From: Rhopalosiphum padi | Lineage: Eukaryota; Arthropoda; Insecta; Hemiptera; Aphididae | Direction of reading: 5' to 3' | Assembly (NCBI RefSeq): GCF_020882245.1 | Contig: NC_083597.1 | Span: forward strand, 70,534,152 to 70,598,151 | DNA: 64,000 nt | Shown here: in pieces, positions 13,701-26,375 of the stretch | How the letters are laid out: each line of letters begins with the position of its first letter | Numbering within the stretch: the first letter of the stretch is position 1 | Program-made: the position numbers and the translations under genes | Notes under the pieces: model-generated | What the model was told of the DNA's origin: nothing | Database searches by the model: none | The model's input: only the letters and a program-made list of their open reading frames with translations

Positions 13701-16700
13701 TCGAATGTGCGAACCAATAATGATATACCTAATATATTCGTATACGTTCTTATTGAATATGCATAACGCCGTTACACCGCTCGTCGTCCTTCTTGGGTAA
13801 TTTTAGGGATACAACATACGCGCTGCTCCGACAACATAATATTATTGCGGCTAACCACTCTGGGCGATGTATACGACTTATATACGTCATTACACTGCAC
13901 CGCGGTGCGATTACACGTGACTTCCGGTACCGCCCATCGGGTCCTCTTTATAATGGCCACGCCGCACCACACGGTTACTTGTTTTATATATAAATGTGGT
14001 ATAACACTATAGACACACAATATTATACACATTATATTATATATATATTACGTTCTTCCCCCGTAAATATATATGCCGGACGACAACCATGTTTTGGGAA
14101 AGAACTGCAGATCCGTTTTGACCGTCGAGGGGTGGCTTGGCTTCTCCGTCCACTCGACTGTAGACAACACCGTATCGTGCGATTGCAGCAGCAGCACAGG
14201 GTTTTTAACGTCGTTCATTTTTTATGTATATATAGGTTAGGTCTTACCCGAAATCGATATGACGATATATTATATACGTTTATGTGTACTCACTGGCCAC
14301 GAGTCACTACTATGTAACTGCACAATATTCGATTGACTGATAATAATATATAGAACAATTTATTCTACAAGCATTATATTATTATATTGATGACGTTGGA
14401 CGAATATTTGTTGTTCTCTTGTAACCGCGTTGTTATAAATTAACTAAAATGATGATCGCTTTCCAATTACAGAAACAATTAATTAAATAATAATAATAAT
14501 AATATATATTTATGGATTTTTAAAGCAATTCGTACAGAGTTCGAGTAGTAGTAATAACTATATTGCTATAGCCGTGTTACCCCAGTTAAATAAACCCGTT
14601 GAGTAGTTAAAAGTTCAAAATTGGTCTCCTGCTGGTTCTTAACAACCCTCTCGACCGAATACGTCTGAAATCGAGCTCGCAATATTAATTTTCTAAAACT
14701 TGGACGCCCCGTTGGTTACCAATCGCTGTCTCTTCATAAATAGCTTAAAGTCACTTGGTACCCAAAATTATACATAGAAATATAGCATATACAATGTATC
14801 ATGTTCGTATGTATGATATTGTATAATGCGTCACGTTCGTATATTATATATATTATAGACGATTATTATATATTATGTATATATACATTAAACACGTTAT
14901 AAATGTTCAATATATTATAAACTGCAGGTCATATAAATGCACATCTAATCGGTTATTTTGTGAGCAGTTATATATAACACAATAGTTTTGACGTTACCAA
15001 AAAAGAAATACATTTATAGTTCATTATAATGTAATATGATAAAAATATCTATTACGTGTCTTAGCATTTATGATGAATACTGCTCGCGATTTGTAACGAC
15101 ATTCGCGTATATCACATCAATAACTATAATAAATAAATATGTATTCCGTATTCCGTATTACGTAAAACCTAACCTATCCTAATCGAATTCTATATACAAT
15201 TTAAATAGCTAAACGATTTGGGTCAACTGTTTTTTTCTTCTTTTTTACACGCCATTTTGAACTCATATAGTGTATATGTTCAGTAAATGTGTATTATATA
15301 TATTATATGTATACGTGTATATCTATCCCGCTGATCGTACACGGAAACAATTTCAAAACTTCTAAAAGCTTAAGGATCTCGCGTATATCGATTTTCCATT
15401 GGTTTCGCAGGTCTAAAATTGGGTCCGGCTTAAGTGTGTTTCCTGATTCGTCGGGATTTTCGATCATTTATTCTATCCTCTACTTACCCCCACTCATCCA
15501 CACAATGTCCAACCACCGGCAGAGAATCTCTCATTTTTCCACTCGGCTACTTCCAACAATTTCCCTGCTGCAGTATAAAAACCCACCACGGTGTCACTTT
15601 TTTTTCACTTTCTCTTTGTTATTAACTTCTGGCCCTCAGGGTGACGTATTAACGGATTTCCAACGGTAGAACAAAAAAAAAAAAAAATACACCGGGGAAA
15701 AGGACGTTAAATGGCTCGTAAAATTGGAAATTCTTCGTTCTTTTGACAACCCCCGTAACTCCGTTATAAATATCATTAAGAAGTATTATAAAAGAGGAAC
15801 TTTAGCCTCCAAAAACTTTTTCAATTTCTCTTCTCATTTTCGGAAATTTTTCATTTTATTGTGTTGATATATTATTACGCGTTTACTGTCTACTGGTCGC
15901 AGTCACCCACTTGAATCTTTTCAACTTATTTTACATTTTAGCCTCACCTGAGAAATATCGAGTATTTAATGTATTTAAATTCGATTTAAATAAATCGAAC
16001 GACCGTCGCCACGGCATATTTGCCAAAATCATAATATACAACGAAAACAAAAGATTAAATATTAAAATAAACGAAGCTATTTGTGTTATTTTTAATTATT
16101 TCAATAAATTTATCTCGTGCAGCTGGTATGAAATGTTCGTACCTTCTTGTTTGTGCGAACAGAAAAGAGATAAATGGGTATTCATTTTTACCCTCTGATA
16201 ATTCGGGTAAATTTCACCCGAAATTCACATACTATTATGCTAATTGTTACTGAATTAACGTAACTTTTCATAAGAAGCGCATGTTGCAAATTAAACAAAC
16301 GCTCTTAAGAGTATACGCTTTTAATGGAGTAATTACTTAGGGCGCGCGCACATCCCCCATCTGTAATGTGTGTATGAAACGTTGTCAGTTTTCGCAAGCC
16401 TGCAGCGAATGAATCGTTTCCGAGACGTGAATCGCAATAATTTCGAGTATATAAGGGGTATATACGTATATACGTATGCCCGCCCGTCGTATTTTTCTAA
16501 CCCAATAATTATCAAAATGTACTGTTTAGCGTGTTTTTACGAGAATAATAACTGTTGTACAGTAGTTATAATCACAACCAAACATTGGTGGTATATATTT
16601 CTAATTTTCTTCGTTTGTCGGGTTTCACGTAGGTAGAACATGTTTTTTTTAACCAAAAAAAAAGTGTAATCCAAACGAAATTGCAGTTATTGCTCAAAAG

Positions 16701-19500
16701 TGATATACACATAGTTTTTGTGTTTGTGATTTGTCTGAAAATGCAAATTATAATAATAGTCAATGTTGAAAACGCACAACGTATTCGCGATGAATAGAAA
16801 TAACGGTCGTGGTCATTGCGTTTAAACTATATGCTATTGTTCTAACTTCTCATCCGACGAAAATGTACGCAACATGTACCTACGCGTAGAGAATAAGATG
16901 AATTGTACGTATATAGTTATATAACTATATATAGTTTTTATAATTTTGTTGCTCCACTTGCTGTCAGTAATTAAAAGAAGGCGTACGGAATGACAAATCA
17001 TTTTGGAATACGAGCCGTATATACCCCGAGCGCCGGAACACATTAAAACACAAAAAGAATAGACAATTATAATTAACCTTCGTGCTCAGAAAACACACGA
17101 ACCGTGTTAATTAAATTAAAATCGTTTTAAATTTTTTTCTAACAAGCAATTTATGTTTTTGTATTAAAACTCGGAACCGTATTAATTATAGCGAATTCAT
17201 CGTCGTCCAATGGTTTTTTTTCTCACAGTCTAAAAACATGGCCGCGCCAAACAATTTTATATATGTGATGTATATTATAGTATATTATTATTATTATATT
17301 TTGGACGAACGTCCGGCAAATGAGCGATCGAAGACAAGCGCGCCTATTCTCGAGTGACCTCCCCGAAATATGAAATAACTTCGGATAATATAAAACGATG
17401 GTTGGCTGGATTTCATGCGTGACATTCACTGGTATCGATATGTAATATGATGAAAACTCTAAAAAAAAAATGTAAATATGTCTGATCGATTTCACAGAGC
17501 ATCATATAATTCGCGTGGTACTTAACCGCGTTAATATTGTCATAAATATGATACGTAACGATAACAGATTTTCTTTCTTTGGGGGTGGAGGGGGGTAATC
17601 GTCCTATAATTTCATATCTATAAATATTATATAAACATGGCATTTTTTCTCACGTTATTGTATGCACCTCCGCGGTTAAGAAGATGACTATAATATGATT
17701 CTAATCGTATCTTCGATGGCGTAATATATGGCACGCTCATCTTTAATCGTATTGATTTACGCATTAACTAAACTACATCCTCTCTTACTCGTTTATAGCA
17801 TGTAGACAAACATTTTCGATATAATATTGCGTACATGTAGTTACTCTGCTGTGTATCAAATCTGTCGGAATGTGTTCGGCAGTGCCTGCAGCAGCAGTTT
17901 CGCCGGGCGGAATGATGATAAAATAATAAAATACGTATAAAGTTTTCTTCGGATGGCGCGCTTTTCTTGGCGTCCCGTCGAAATATTTTCCCGTTTCAGT
18001 GTTTGACAGCGTACATAACGAAAGTACTCGCTGCGCCGTTTTATTATTATTAGCGTTTTACACTTTAACAATATAAAAAATATTTAAGCATATAATAACG
18101 TTTTTACGACTCGCCGACATCTATAACGGCCATTTAGGAATGTACTGTATGTGTGTATATCAAATTTATGTATAAGTGTGTGTGTATAACGGAGACTCGG
18201 TGGGACGCTAATATTTTCCATTACCACACTCGCAGTATTATATATACCCTACGAGAAGCAGAAATAAATATATAGTACGCGTGGTCGTTATTCAAAAGAA
18301 AATGGGATATATATTTTTTTTAAGAACTCTTTATATTGTCTAAAACTACAGTTTGCAATCTCCAAAAGAAGTGTACTTGCGTATACGCCATTATTTTTTT
18401 AAATACTCTTTTTAATCTATTTAGATGGATCACACGCAATCGCTACCCAAACAAACGTTCGTAATAACAAAGCACGCAATTTTCGTTAAAAAAAAAATGA
18501 AAATGCTGAGCAAAAATTTTTTATGGTAATTAAAATAATGCAGGAATTTTAATTTAAAAAAAAATAATCCGAACGAATAGTGATAAAATTGTATTTAATA
18601 AAAATAATTTCAAAACTACGTAACGAAATTACTTTATTAATAAATACTCGTGTGTGTATTGAGCTTTAACGCGACAGGTCTGCTCTAATGGTGGAACGTT
18701 AAATCTGTTATTTGCAAAAAAAAAAAAACAATCTTTCTGGAAAATCCTCTATACAATTGTCTGTGCGCGCGTTAGAATCGATTTAAAATATAAAATATAT
18801 ATATAGGGTTATTTACTTTTCATACTCACTCGCCACCTTTTATCCTTTAATAATGCGTTTATTCAATTTCCGATTTTAGAAATTTTCAGTTATATTTAAG
18901 ACCCATAGTTTCAAGTACTTATAGATTGTTTTACACCCTTTCCTGTGGCGACACAATTTTTTTTTTCAAATGGGAATTATCCGATAAATAATCTAGAACT
19001 GATATTGGTACTCAGACAATGTTATTATAATTAATAATGTTTATTACTAAAATCAAATAGTTCCTCCAAATAAATAATTTAAACTCATATAGCTACAACT
19101 CATGAGTCTATTAATAATGTTCTTAATACCTACATATCCTAGGTTCAATAAATCAGAAAACATTCGTTCGATTTTCGATGTATCTACATTATTAGCATCA
19201 TATTTAAAATTACAAACATTACAATTTGAGTAAATGTATAGAAATAAAGGATAAATTAGGCGTACGCTCAATCTTTGTGAATCATCTAGTACTTCATGTA
19301 TAATAGTTATATATTTGACCTGTACGTAGATATTGCAATAAAATTTGGAAAAAAAAATGAATAGTAGTAAAGTTTTACCGCAAACACAAGTGCATATATT
19401 ATGACGTGGTGTATATTATTATTTATTTTACACGGGTTTACCTAATCGAAAATCGCAAAAAAACAGCTGTTAACCTCGATCTTTTTGCGTCCTGTTACAG

Positions 19501-20032
19501 GTGTCTCTACTAGGCGGAGCCGATGAGTCTGTGAAAATGTCCACCAGCCCGACGCTGCTGTTGGACACCAGGAGCGCTGTACACTCGACTGCCGCCGCGG
19601 TGGAAGTCACGACAGCGGTGGCGGCAGCAGTGGCTGCGGCGGCGGCGGAGATGCCCGCTCCAGACCGTTGGAGCGACGACGGTGGTTCAGACGAAGACGA
19701 AGGCGAAGACGAAGATGCGGCTGCGGAGGCGGAGGCGATGGCGGCCGCAGGTGTGCTGGACACGGTGTCCGCCGCGGCCGCAGAAGAGGACGTGACGGCC
19801 GAGCTATCTGCACCCGTGGCCGTGGCCGCCGGGCTTGGGCACGCCGAATGGCAGTTGCTGGCCGCAGCCGGAGCTGGCGTGGCCGTGTTCATGCTGCTGG
19901 CCCTCGTCCTGGCCTACCGTAGCACTGGCGGCGCATCACCCGCACTCCACAAAGTGGTTCGGCATGAAGACGCCGAGTGCCCGCCATTGTTGGACTACGC
20001 GCCTCGACCGCTGGACTTTGCCAAATATTTGG
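19501..20032 (+). CDS. Coding exon of a small single-pass membrane protein, family not recognised
   Basis: The exon begins after a pyrimidine-rich acceptor ending TGTTACAG (19493-19500) and ends at TTGG|GTAAGT, with the donor GT at 20033-20034. The first in-frame ATG is at 19537 (context AAAATGT). The 36 bases before it are also open, so translation may start here or continue from an upstream exon. From that ATG the whole protein is about 193 residues. Residues 20-40 are Ala-rich; 47-60 are acidic (SDDGGSDEDEGEDED region); 61-100 are Ala-rich; 105-127 form one hydrophobic transmembrane segment (WQLLAAAGAGVAVFMLLALV...). Basic residues follow the segment, which suggests a cytoplasmic C-terminus. 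The exon is far richer in G+C than its surroundings. No signal peptide follows the ATG; one could be encoded upstream. The acidic stalk, single span and short tail recall cell-surface adaptor or proteoglycan-like proteins, but that is shape, not homology. A 140-codon frame on the other strand is its shadow. Confidence 0.72.
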
Positions 20033-21675
20033 GTAAGTCTAAACATTTCGATAACGGAGGTCGTCGTTGTAATACTATTGCGTAGTAATTTTTATTGTAG
20101 TTTTTTTTGAAAACTCGTCAATAAAAAAAATAATTCAACCGATTTTCCTACCCATGTTCATCCAATCAACGATTTACCGTAAAATCTGTCTTGTATGACT
20201 ATAGTGCTTTAGATACACAACCGAATACATAATATAATTAGGTTAAACTATTTATCGAACTCTCAACATTTTACAGTGCCTACAAAACAAACCCATTATA
20301 TTTTGTCGTCATACCATTTATAGAGGGATACAATTTCTGAAAACGATTAACCTGAACTTTTCACAAAGTTGGGATCGAATTATTAAAAGAAATTTAAATT
20401 TAAAAAAACTTAAAAAGTAATTTCAAAGTAAATCTAATGACGAAATCCGATAAATAGGTTGATCGGTATACAAGTTCCTACATATTTTTAGCGATAAAAA
20501 CTCCTCGTACGCGACTGTGCAGTAGTTTGTGCTTCTGCATTTGTGTCTAAATATATGAATGTTAAATTATAAATATATTCTACTTCTTATCAATTTTAAT
20601 CGTCGGTGAAACGTTAGTTAAATCTTTTTTTCAATACTGTGCATTATTCGGTATTCCTATACTTTGCAATCTCGCATAAATCTTACTATCGCGCACTCTT
20701 TATGTATTTCTCATATTGAACTCTTTAAAATTGGATCGTTTTCAATGAACTCTCGAGTGCAATCAGCGTCAATAAATATTCGACGAACACGTACTAGCAC
20801 TGGTTTCGATTTCGTAGTTGTTGTCCGACTTTGCGCCTTTTTGCGCACACATAATACGTTTAAGCTTCTATGTAAATAATAATAACCTAACCTGCAGCTA
20901 TATATCTACCTGCCCGCTTTATGTATGGACCTCGATTGACGCGAAAATTGTATGGGGCTTACCGGTTTAATTACTTGGCGGCGCGAGAGGGTTGTCGTCT
21001 AATTATTATACGCGCCGAGGACGAAGACGTCTATAGGGAGGGCTCGCTACCTCCCATCGGTCATTAGTGTGGCATAATATTCACTACAAACAGTTGCGGC
21101 ATTTAATTAAAACTGATTAAAATGAGCGCTGAGCGTATTAATTATTATACTGCGCACTTATCGTTTAACGAATCGACGTGAAAACGGACAGTATAGTACC
21201 TATATATAACGTGTATACAGCCGCTGTGTGTGTGGGTCAAATGCGCACCCGAAAACGATTTCTCGGATCGTATTTTGTCGGACGTAACGATTTAACCGTA
21301 TATGACATCGATTAACCAACGCGTGTATATATTTCATCGGATTATCTCTTCCGAAATAGTATTACGCGTTTGGTTTGATCACGTTCAGAAATATAATTGA
21401 ACTGCGCGGGGTACATTTGCGTGTTTTAAATCCTATAAGAACTACAACACTATTTGGCATAAAGCCCGAATTTGTAGTGTGCTTCTCAAAATCTGAGTTG
21501 AAATTACACATCAAAATTGTCAAAAAAATTATGTACTTTATATTTTACAATAAAAAATGTAAAACACAGGATACTTCTTAAATGGTATAAAAATAGTATT
21601 GTTTCCTAACCCCCTTATAATAATAATATAATATAACAGTGCGCGGAAATTTATTTGTTTGTCATTTGTTTACAG
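20033..21675 (+). other. Phase-1 intron of the membrane-protein gene
   Basis: The donor is GTAAGT (20033-20038). The acceptor is a T-rich tract ending TTTGTTTACAG at 21675. It splits a Gly codon (G|GC), and splicing keeps the frame open. Without splicing the frame stops at 20083-20085. The intron is 1643 bases, mostly A+T-rich, with a CpG-rich patch at about 20930-21060. Open frames inside it (20664-20879 and 21375-21581) look random. Confidence 0.75.
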
Positions 21676-21761
21676 GCCGTTGTCGGAGGTCCCATCAACT
21701 GCTCGACGAGGACGCCACACCACAACAAGAACAGCAAACCATTACGCACGTCCGACATTAA
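21676..21761 (+). CDS. Terminal coding exon of the membrane-protein gene
   Basis: It follows the acceptor ending TTTACAG. With the G from 20032 the first codon is GGC. It encodes 27 further residues (RCRRSHQLLDEDATPQQEQQ then TITHVRH) and stops at TAA 21759-21761. With the last 39 or so residues of the previous exon it forms a soluble tail of about 65 residues holding a basic RCRR cluster just after the splice point, an acidic DED and a Gln-rich stretch. No PDZ-binding or ITAM-type end is evident. Frame continuity across the junction, both consensus splice sites and the downstream poly(A) signal are the reasons to call it real although it is short. Confidence 0.7.
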
Positions 21762-22185
21762 AATATTATGATTAATTATTGAGGTATAATATTATTATAT
21801 TATAACATTATTGGGTGTCGTGCGTATATTCTTTATACGCCACGGCCGTTGTTGTCCCGGCGCGGCCGATATATATTTATGATATAGATGTTATACCGTT
21901 TCGTTTCACCGGAGTCCTAACCAATGTTTTTGTCCCTTTAATCTATTTTGTTTTGTATAAATATTTGTGTTGTATATATATATATAATATATGAAAATCT
22001 CGTTGTACATTTTATCCTATAATTACGTGATGTACATATGATGACTATAATAATATTATTTATCATCACGACGCGTAAAACCCATACAATTATTAAAATA
22101 AATAATAATAATAAATTGTAAAAAAAAAACAAAAAACAAAAAGGAAACCATCAAAGTTAAAATAAATCAAATTCGTGTGTTTTTA
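21762..22185 (+). other. Predicted 3'UTR of the membrane-protein gene
   Basis: This is the A+T-rich stretch between the TAA at 21759 and the predicted cleavage region. It contains two earlier AATAAA words (22097-22102 and 22110-22115) within a TAA/A-rich run, which could be alternative signals. Its end is inferred from the signal at 22161 and could be a few tens of bases off. Confidence 0.5.
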
Positions 22186-22190
22186 TTCAG
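22161..22190 (+). terminator. Polyadenylation signal AATAAA with downstream GU/U-rich element
   Basis: AATAAA at 22161-22166 is followed by GTGTGTTTTTATT within about 10-25 bases, the usual order of hexamer then GU/U-rich element. It lies about 400 bases after the stop codon of the + strand gene. Confidence 0.5.
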
Positions 22191-22609
22191 TATACGACGT
22201 CGTGTTATACTGCATGTTATCTAGTCATGTGAATATAATATATATTATAATAATACGTTACACTTTAATAAAAATAAGAATTATTATGTCAACTCACAAT
22301 TGAATCGCTTCTCGATGTTTAATAGTACAATAATGATTATTATTTGATATCGGGCTTAACATTTTCGGTGAATATATTTGGACATAATTTTACGGTTTCC
22401 ATTATCCATTCCGAAAACGAAAGTTAAATTTATTTCACGTGAAATTGTAAGAATATTGTGGATTATTTTTTTCATTATTTTTTTTTTTTTTTGCTCTTAG
22501 TTATATTATTATATGTGCTAATTTCTGTTGTCACCGATGTTTAACGATAAAACGCTTTTTTATTTTAAAATATACGTTGTTTGACTTAAAATATCATAAT
22601 ACATTATTA

Positions 22610-22640
<31 letters not shown>

Positions 22641-23973
22641 GTAATATTATTGTACATAACAGTGGCATGTAATATTATTAATTATTATTTTAATCGATGT
22701 AAGTTGATACTATATATACATGTGTTAAGTGAATAATTGAATAAAAATTATAAATAAAAATTTTACATTGTACGTATTTTAGTCGTGTACGACGTGATGA
22801 TATTATAATTTGCAATGCAAAAAGGAAACCCACGCTCAAATTTAAACCAATCACAACAGCGTCTCCTCAGCTTATTAGGTGCATAACATAGTACTGTGTC
22901 GATGAAGGTATAGTGATATATTTAATTACACAGAAACGGCGAACGAAATATTAAATTGTTGTCATAAACACCGCAATATCAGCTATTTCACACACGTAAT
23001 CAAACGAGAAGTACCCCACCGGTACCACAGGAATACACGCGTATCGCAAGTATGTATGTAATATAATATATTAATCGCGGAGGCGTTCAGTCAACAACTA
23101 ACGCACATCGACGTTTTTATTATTCGGCATTGAGTTTTTTCTGCTTTCGCCGAACGAATTAAATCCTCGCGATTTTCAAAAGAATTTTTTGAATTCGTTG
23201 ATCGGATAAAAAGTTGAGCTAAAAAAAAAAACACCGAGTATACACGTCAAATCAAATTTCGTTATCGTTCTCCCGTAACATTCCCGTGAGACTACAAATG
23301 TCTCGTGGTGTCATCTACAAACCGAACGCACGTGAATCACACACCAAGTGATCGTCGCTCAGCGGCGTAAAAATTGGTTTTCAGACGGCGAATTTTCAGG
23401 AGGTGCTCGCTTTTTTATTTACTCTTGCACCCACTCCCTTTCTAGTAGTACACCTACTAATAAATGCACATTTTTTTCAAACAAAAATTAATCGTATTCG
23501 CAACAACAAAATAAAAATTTAAAAACTGTTGCTTATAAGATCATAATATTTTTTATAAAAAAACTATAAACGCTATTATTGTTTTTCCGATTTATAAAAG
23601 TGCATCCCAAGCCGATCGCTCCGATCCTCCCTATTGTACCAATATCTCCTTATTACGTCTCTGCACATAAAATATGTTTTTCTCTTTCGCCTAGATATTC
23701 AATCATCGTGCCGTCCGTAGCGGTGGCACTATTATAATAATAATATAATATTATCACATGAAACTCCGGGGCCGGTTCTGGCTACGGGTTTTTACGGAGA
23801 GTTCGGTTCGTGGTATCGCTATATGTAATATAGGTAAGTATAGTTATACCGCTGTTGAGTGCGTACCTACACTGTTGCCGCCGTCCGCGCCATTATCCAA
23901 TTAATTATAATATATTATTTCATATTATGCTGCATATATACTCGGGAAGATGATTCATTGCCGAGGACGCGTC
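22186..23973. other. Non-coding intergenic DNA downstream of the membrane-protein gene
   Basis: No supportable gene. It holds an (ATT)n tract at 22612-22640, further AATAAA words near 22740-22760 and a mixed-composition stretch at 23000-23460. Confidence 0.55.
22612..22640. repeat. (ATT)n microsatellite
   Basis: About ten ATT triplets, with one further interrupted unit upstream. Confidence 0.9.
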
Positions 23974-24624
23974 TATACAGAGTGATCCACCAACCGTGTT
24001 CACCCACATTTTTTTAAAGCTTTTGAGGTTTGTACTACTCGTAGAGTATCTCGCGATATGACAAACTTCTGTTTTTCAAACGAGAACCCTTATATTTTAC
24101 TGTAAATTATTTAGTAAAAAAATGTGCTTAATTTAAAAATATTGTAAACAAGTTTTTCAGTTAAAAATAGTAAAATAGTTTCACAAAAATATAAAATACA
24201 TAATATGTCATATTGGACCTAGTGTTTATTGCACTTGGACCATTGTTATAAATTATAAATACCTATTGATAGATTAATATTGATTACTAAAATTTTAAAA
24301 TTGTCATTATAGGCCACATTTCTTCCAAACACATTATAATGGACCTATTATCTTTAATATTGAAGTTAAATAACTCAAAAACTATAAAATGTTTCGAATT
24401 TTGATATCGATACTTCGAAATGTTTAGAAAAATAATCCTCTAAATAATTAACAATATAAAAAAAGGTTCACATTTAGAAAACAGAAGTTTATTCCTCCGA
24501 GAAAATATAGAATATTCCTTAAATAGTACACATAAATCTTATAAGTGTTTAAAAAAAAAAAAAAAATCAAAAAATCAGATTTTGAACAACTACAATATTA
24601 AAGAGAAATGAATCACCTTGTATA
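23974..24624. mobile_element. Foldback MITE, copy A of a family with three copies here
   Basis: The left end reads TATACAGAGTGATCCACC. The right end, on the other strand, reads TATACAAGGTGATTCATT. They agree at 13 of the first 16 positions. Internal arms at 24063-24116 and 24440-24490 are also inverted copies of one another (AAACTTCTGTTTT start, AATTATTTAG end), so most of the 651-base element can fold on itself. It has no coding frame. Relative to copy B it lies in the opposite orientation: the ACTAAATAATTTA-AGTAAAA block of B matches the left arm here on the minus strand. Confidence 0.65.
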
Positions 24625-25980
24625 ATATATTAATTATATATGTATATATTTATTTAACGGTAAACCAGAAGAACAAGAGAGAAAATAAAAACGTATTCGT
24701 CATAATATTATATTGTGTGCAAGAGTGGCCCCATCGACGATCGCTCCGGTCAGAATTATTATAATATATTTATGTAACATAGTCGAACCATTCGAACGCG
24801 AGTATTGGTTTGATACAATATAATTAAGTGTAATACATGTATATTGTATATGATCTTATTCGATCGATCACCATTTACCTCTTATTTTTATTTTCATTTT
24901 ATATTATTATTTATTATGTTTTTAATTTCGTCGCGATTTTAGATAATTGTAGTTTATAGGCAAGTTCAGTGACGAATCGTCGACGTGTATAGGCTCCCCT
25001 CGACGTTTGGCTAAAATGCGATACAAATCTTAATTGGCTCCAAAACTTTGTAACAATATAATAATACTGTAGGTACGATACCGGATATGATAACGTTTGC
25101 CGGTCCGAGTAATCACGTTCGTTAAGATTGCGACCATATTTTTGTTTTACAATGTTTCACATAATATCATATTATAGTTAATGAGCATACTCTGCAGAAC
25201 AAACACGGTAAGCGTTACGTACACTATAATATTTTTCAAATTCAAATGTATTACAGCACATATAGATATTTGCTTAATTCTGTGTTTCATATAGAAATTG
25301 AAACGGTAAATATTATTGAATTTTACTTAAACGTTTACCAACGGTGAACAAACGACGCTAAAAACTAAGATCGAGAAAAACATTGCCACCACCGCCACAA
25401 AGGGTAAAGAATTTATATCATTTTTGCGACGAGGCTGAACCTTAGGTTGTCTAATAACTTCAATTGAAACTGTTTTTAAATATAGTAGGTAATAACGACC
25501 GTAAAATACTGGTAAAATCGCTGTATTTTTTTGTTATTATATAAAACGAGTGTTATTTATAGAATATGATTGCATTTTAATTATAAAATATGTAAATAAT
25601 TATGTGATCCGTCGACTGTAATACGCACGTTTGTTTATAGTAGGTAGGTTTATACTAATAAATATAACGGTTCAAACCACTGTCAGCGTGTCACAATTTC
25701 AGTGTCAAATAATCGTTCTATTAAAACATATTTTGATGAAAATATTAGACATGAATTCCATTTATATAATATATATATAAATATTTTAGTATTGTAAAGT
25801 GCGATGGAAAATATAATTTGTATTTCATATTTTTTAAATAACAACCTATACTTTGGACGGTGGTTGTCGGCTCTAAAGTGTATTATAGGTGTACCTGCTT
25901 AAAAGTACCTTATATAAACGTGAGTATGTGGCCATATATATAGTGTCATATTATATAAATCCGTATTACGGCTTAGACTT
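24625..25980. other. Non-coding A+T-rich DNA
   Basis: No open frame or repeat worth naming. Short TA-rich words dominate. Confidence 0.6.
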
Positions 25981-25981
25981 A

Positions 25982-26205
25982 AGGAATACATTCCGTGGCG
26001 TTGACGACAACGACGGCAGTGGCCGTTTTTAGCATTGGCGTACACATCATAAAGATCGTTCCCAGAGGATTTCCTGCCGCCGCCGCTGCCACAGTTTTCA
26101 CCGGGTGCCCGAGTTCCCAGTCAAACGCATTCGACAACCCGTAGCCGTCGGTTAATCCGATTACCCTATTAAGCCCCGAAAAATCCGTAGCAGCAACTCT
26201 TCTTC
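25982..26205 (-). other. Weak candidate: ATG-less open frame on the minus strand
   Basis: A minus-strand frame is open from just after a TGA at about 26206 to a TAA at 25979-25981. It encodes a peptide including GLTDGYGLSNAFDWELG, then an Ala run and a hydrophobic Val-rich end. The stretch is G+C-rich compared with its flanks. It has no start codon, and its upstream edge is the (CA)n tract, so it could only be a terminal exon. A competing plus-strand frame of about 52 codons is open over most of the same bases. I do not recognise either product, and chance opening in G+C-rich DNA is a fair alternative. Confidence 0.15.

Positions 26206-26208
<3 letters not shown>

Positions 26209-26249
<41 letters not shown>
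26209..26249. repeat. (CA)n microsatellite
   Basis: About 20 uninterrupted CA units. Confidence 0.97.
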
Positions 26250-26253
<4 letters not shown>

Positions 26254-26280
26254 AGGTACCTTTCAACGCCTCTTTTCGTC

Positions 26281-26347
26281 ACTCTCCCCTCACTCTCTGT
26301 TTCTGTCTGTCTCTGTCTCTCTCTCTCACTGCTTCTCTCTCTTTCCT
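26281..26347. repeat. (CT)n-rich polypyrimidine tract
   Basis: Imperfect CT/CTGT repeats on the + strand. They generate the Glu/Arg/Ser-rich low-complexity part of a minus-strand frame at 26169-26393, which is not coding. Confidence 0.9.
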
Positions 26348-26375
26348 TACCACTATATATATATATAACATTTAC

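Larger units (their letters stand above)
4981..19500. other. Non-coding A+T-rich DNA upstream of the membrane-protein exon
   Basis: This stretch holds microsatellites, TA-rich tracts and CpG-rich patches (about 5150-5240, 5540-5780, 8270-8680, 9600-9820, 10370-10700, 12880-13010, 13570-13970 and 14080-14200). No frame shows recognisable protein similarity. The longest, at 8524-8973, runs through GT and TA repeats and is an artefact. A gene-like 86-codon frame at 13241-13501 has no supporting context. Upstream exons of the gene at 19501 probably lie here or further left, but I could not identify one. Short CCTAA doublets at about 7510 and 15166 are too short to be telomeric sequence. Confidence 0.55.

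Noticed and set aside
15289..15669. 126-codon frame on +
   Set aside because: Phe/Leu/Ser/Ile-rich translation of a T-rich stretch, with no conserved motif.
19470..19892. 140-codon Ala/Ser-rich frame on - opposite the membrane-protein exon
   Set aside because: It is the shadow of a G+C-rich, Ala-rich coding exon. The + frame has the splice sites, transmembrane segment and continuation.
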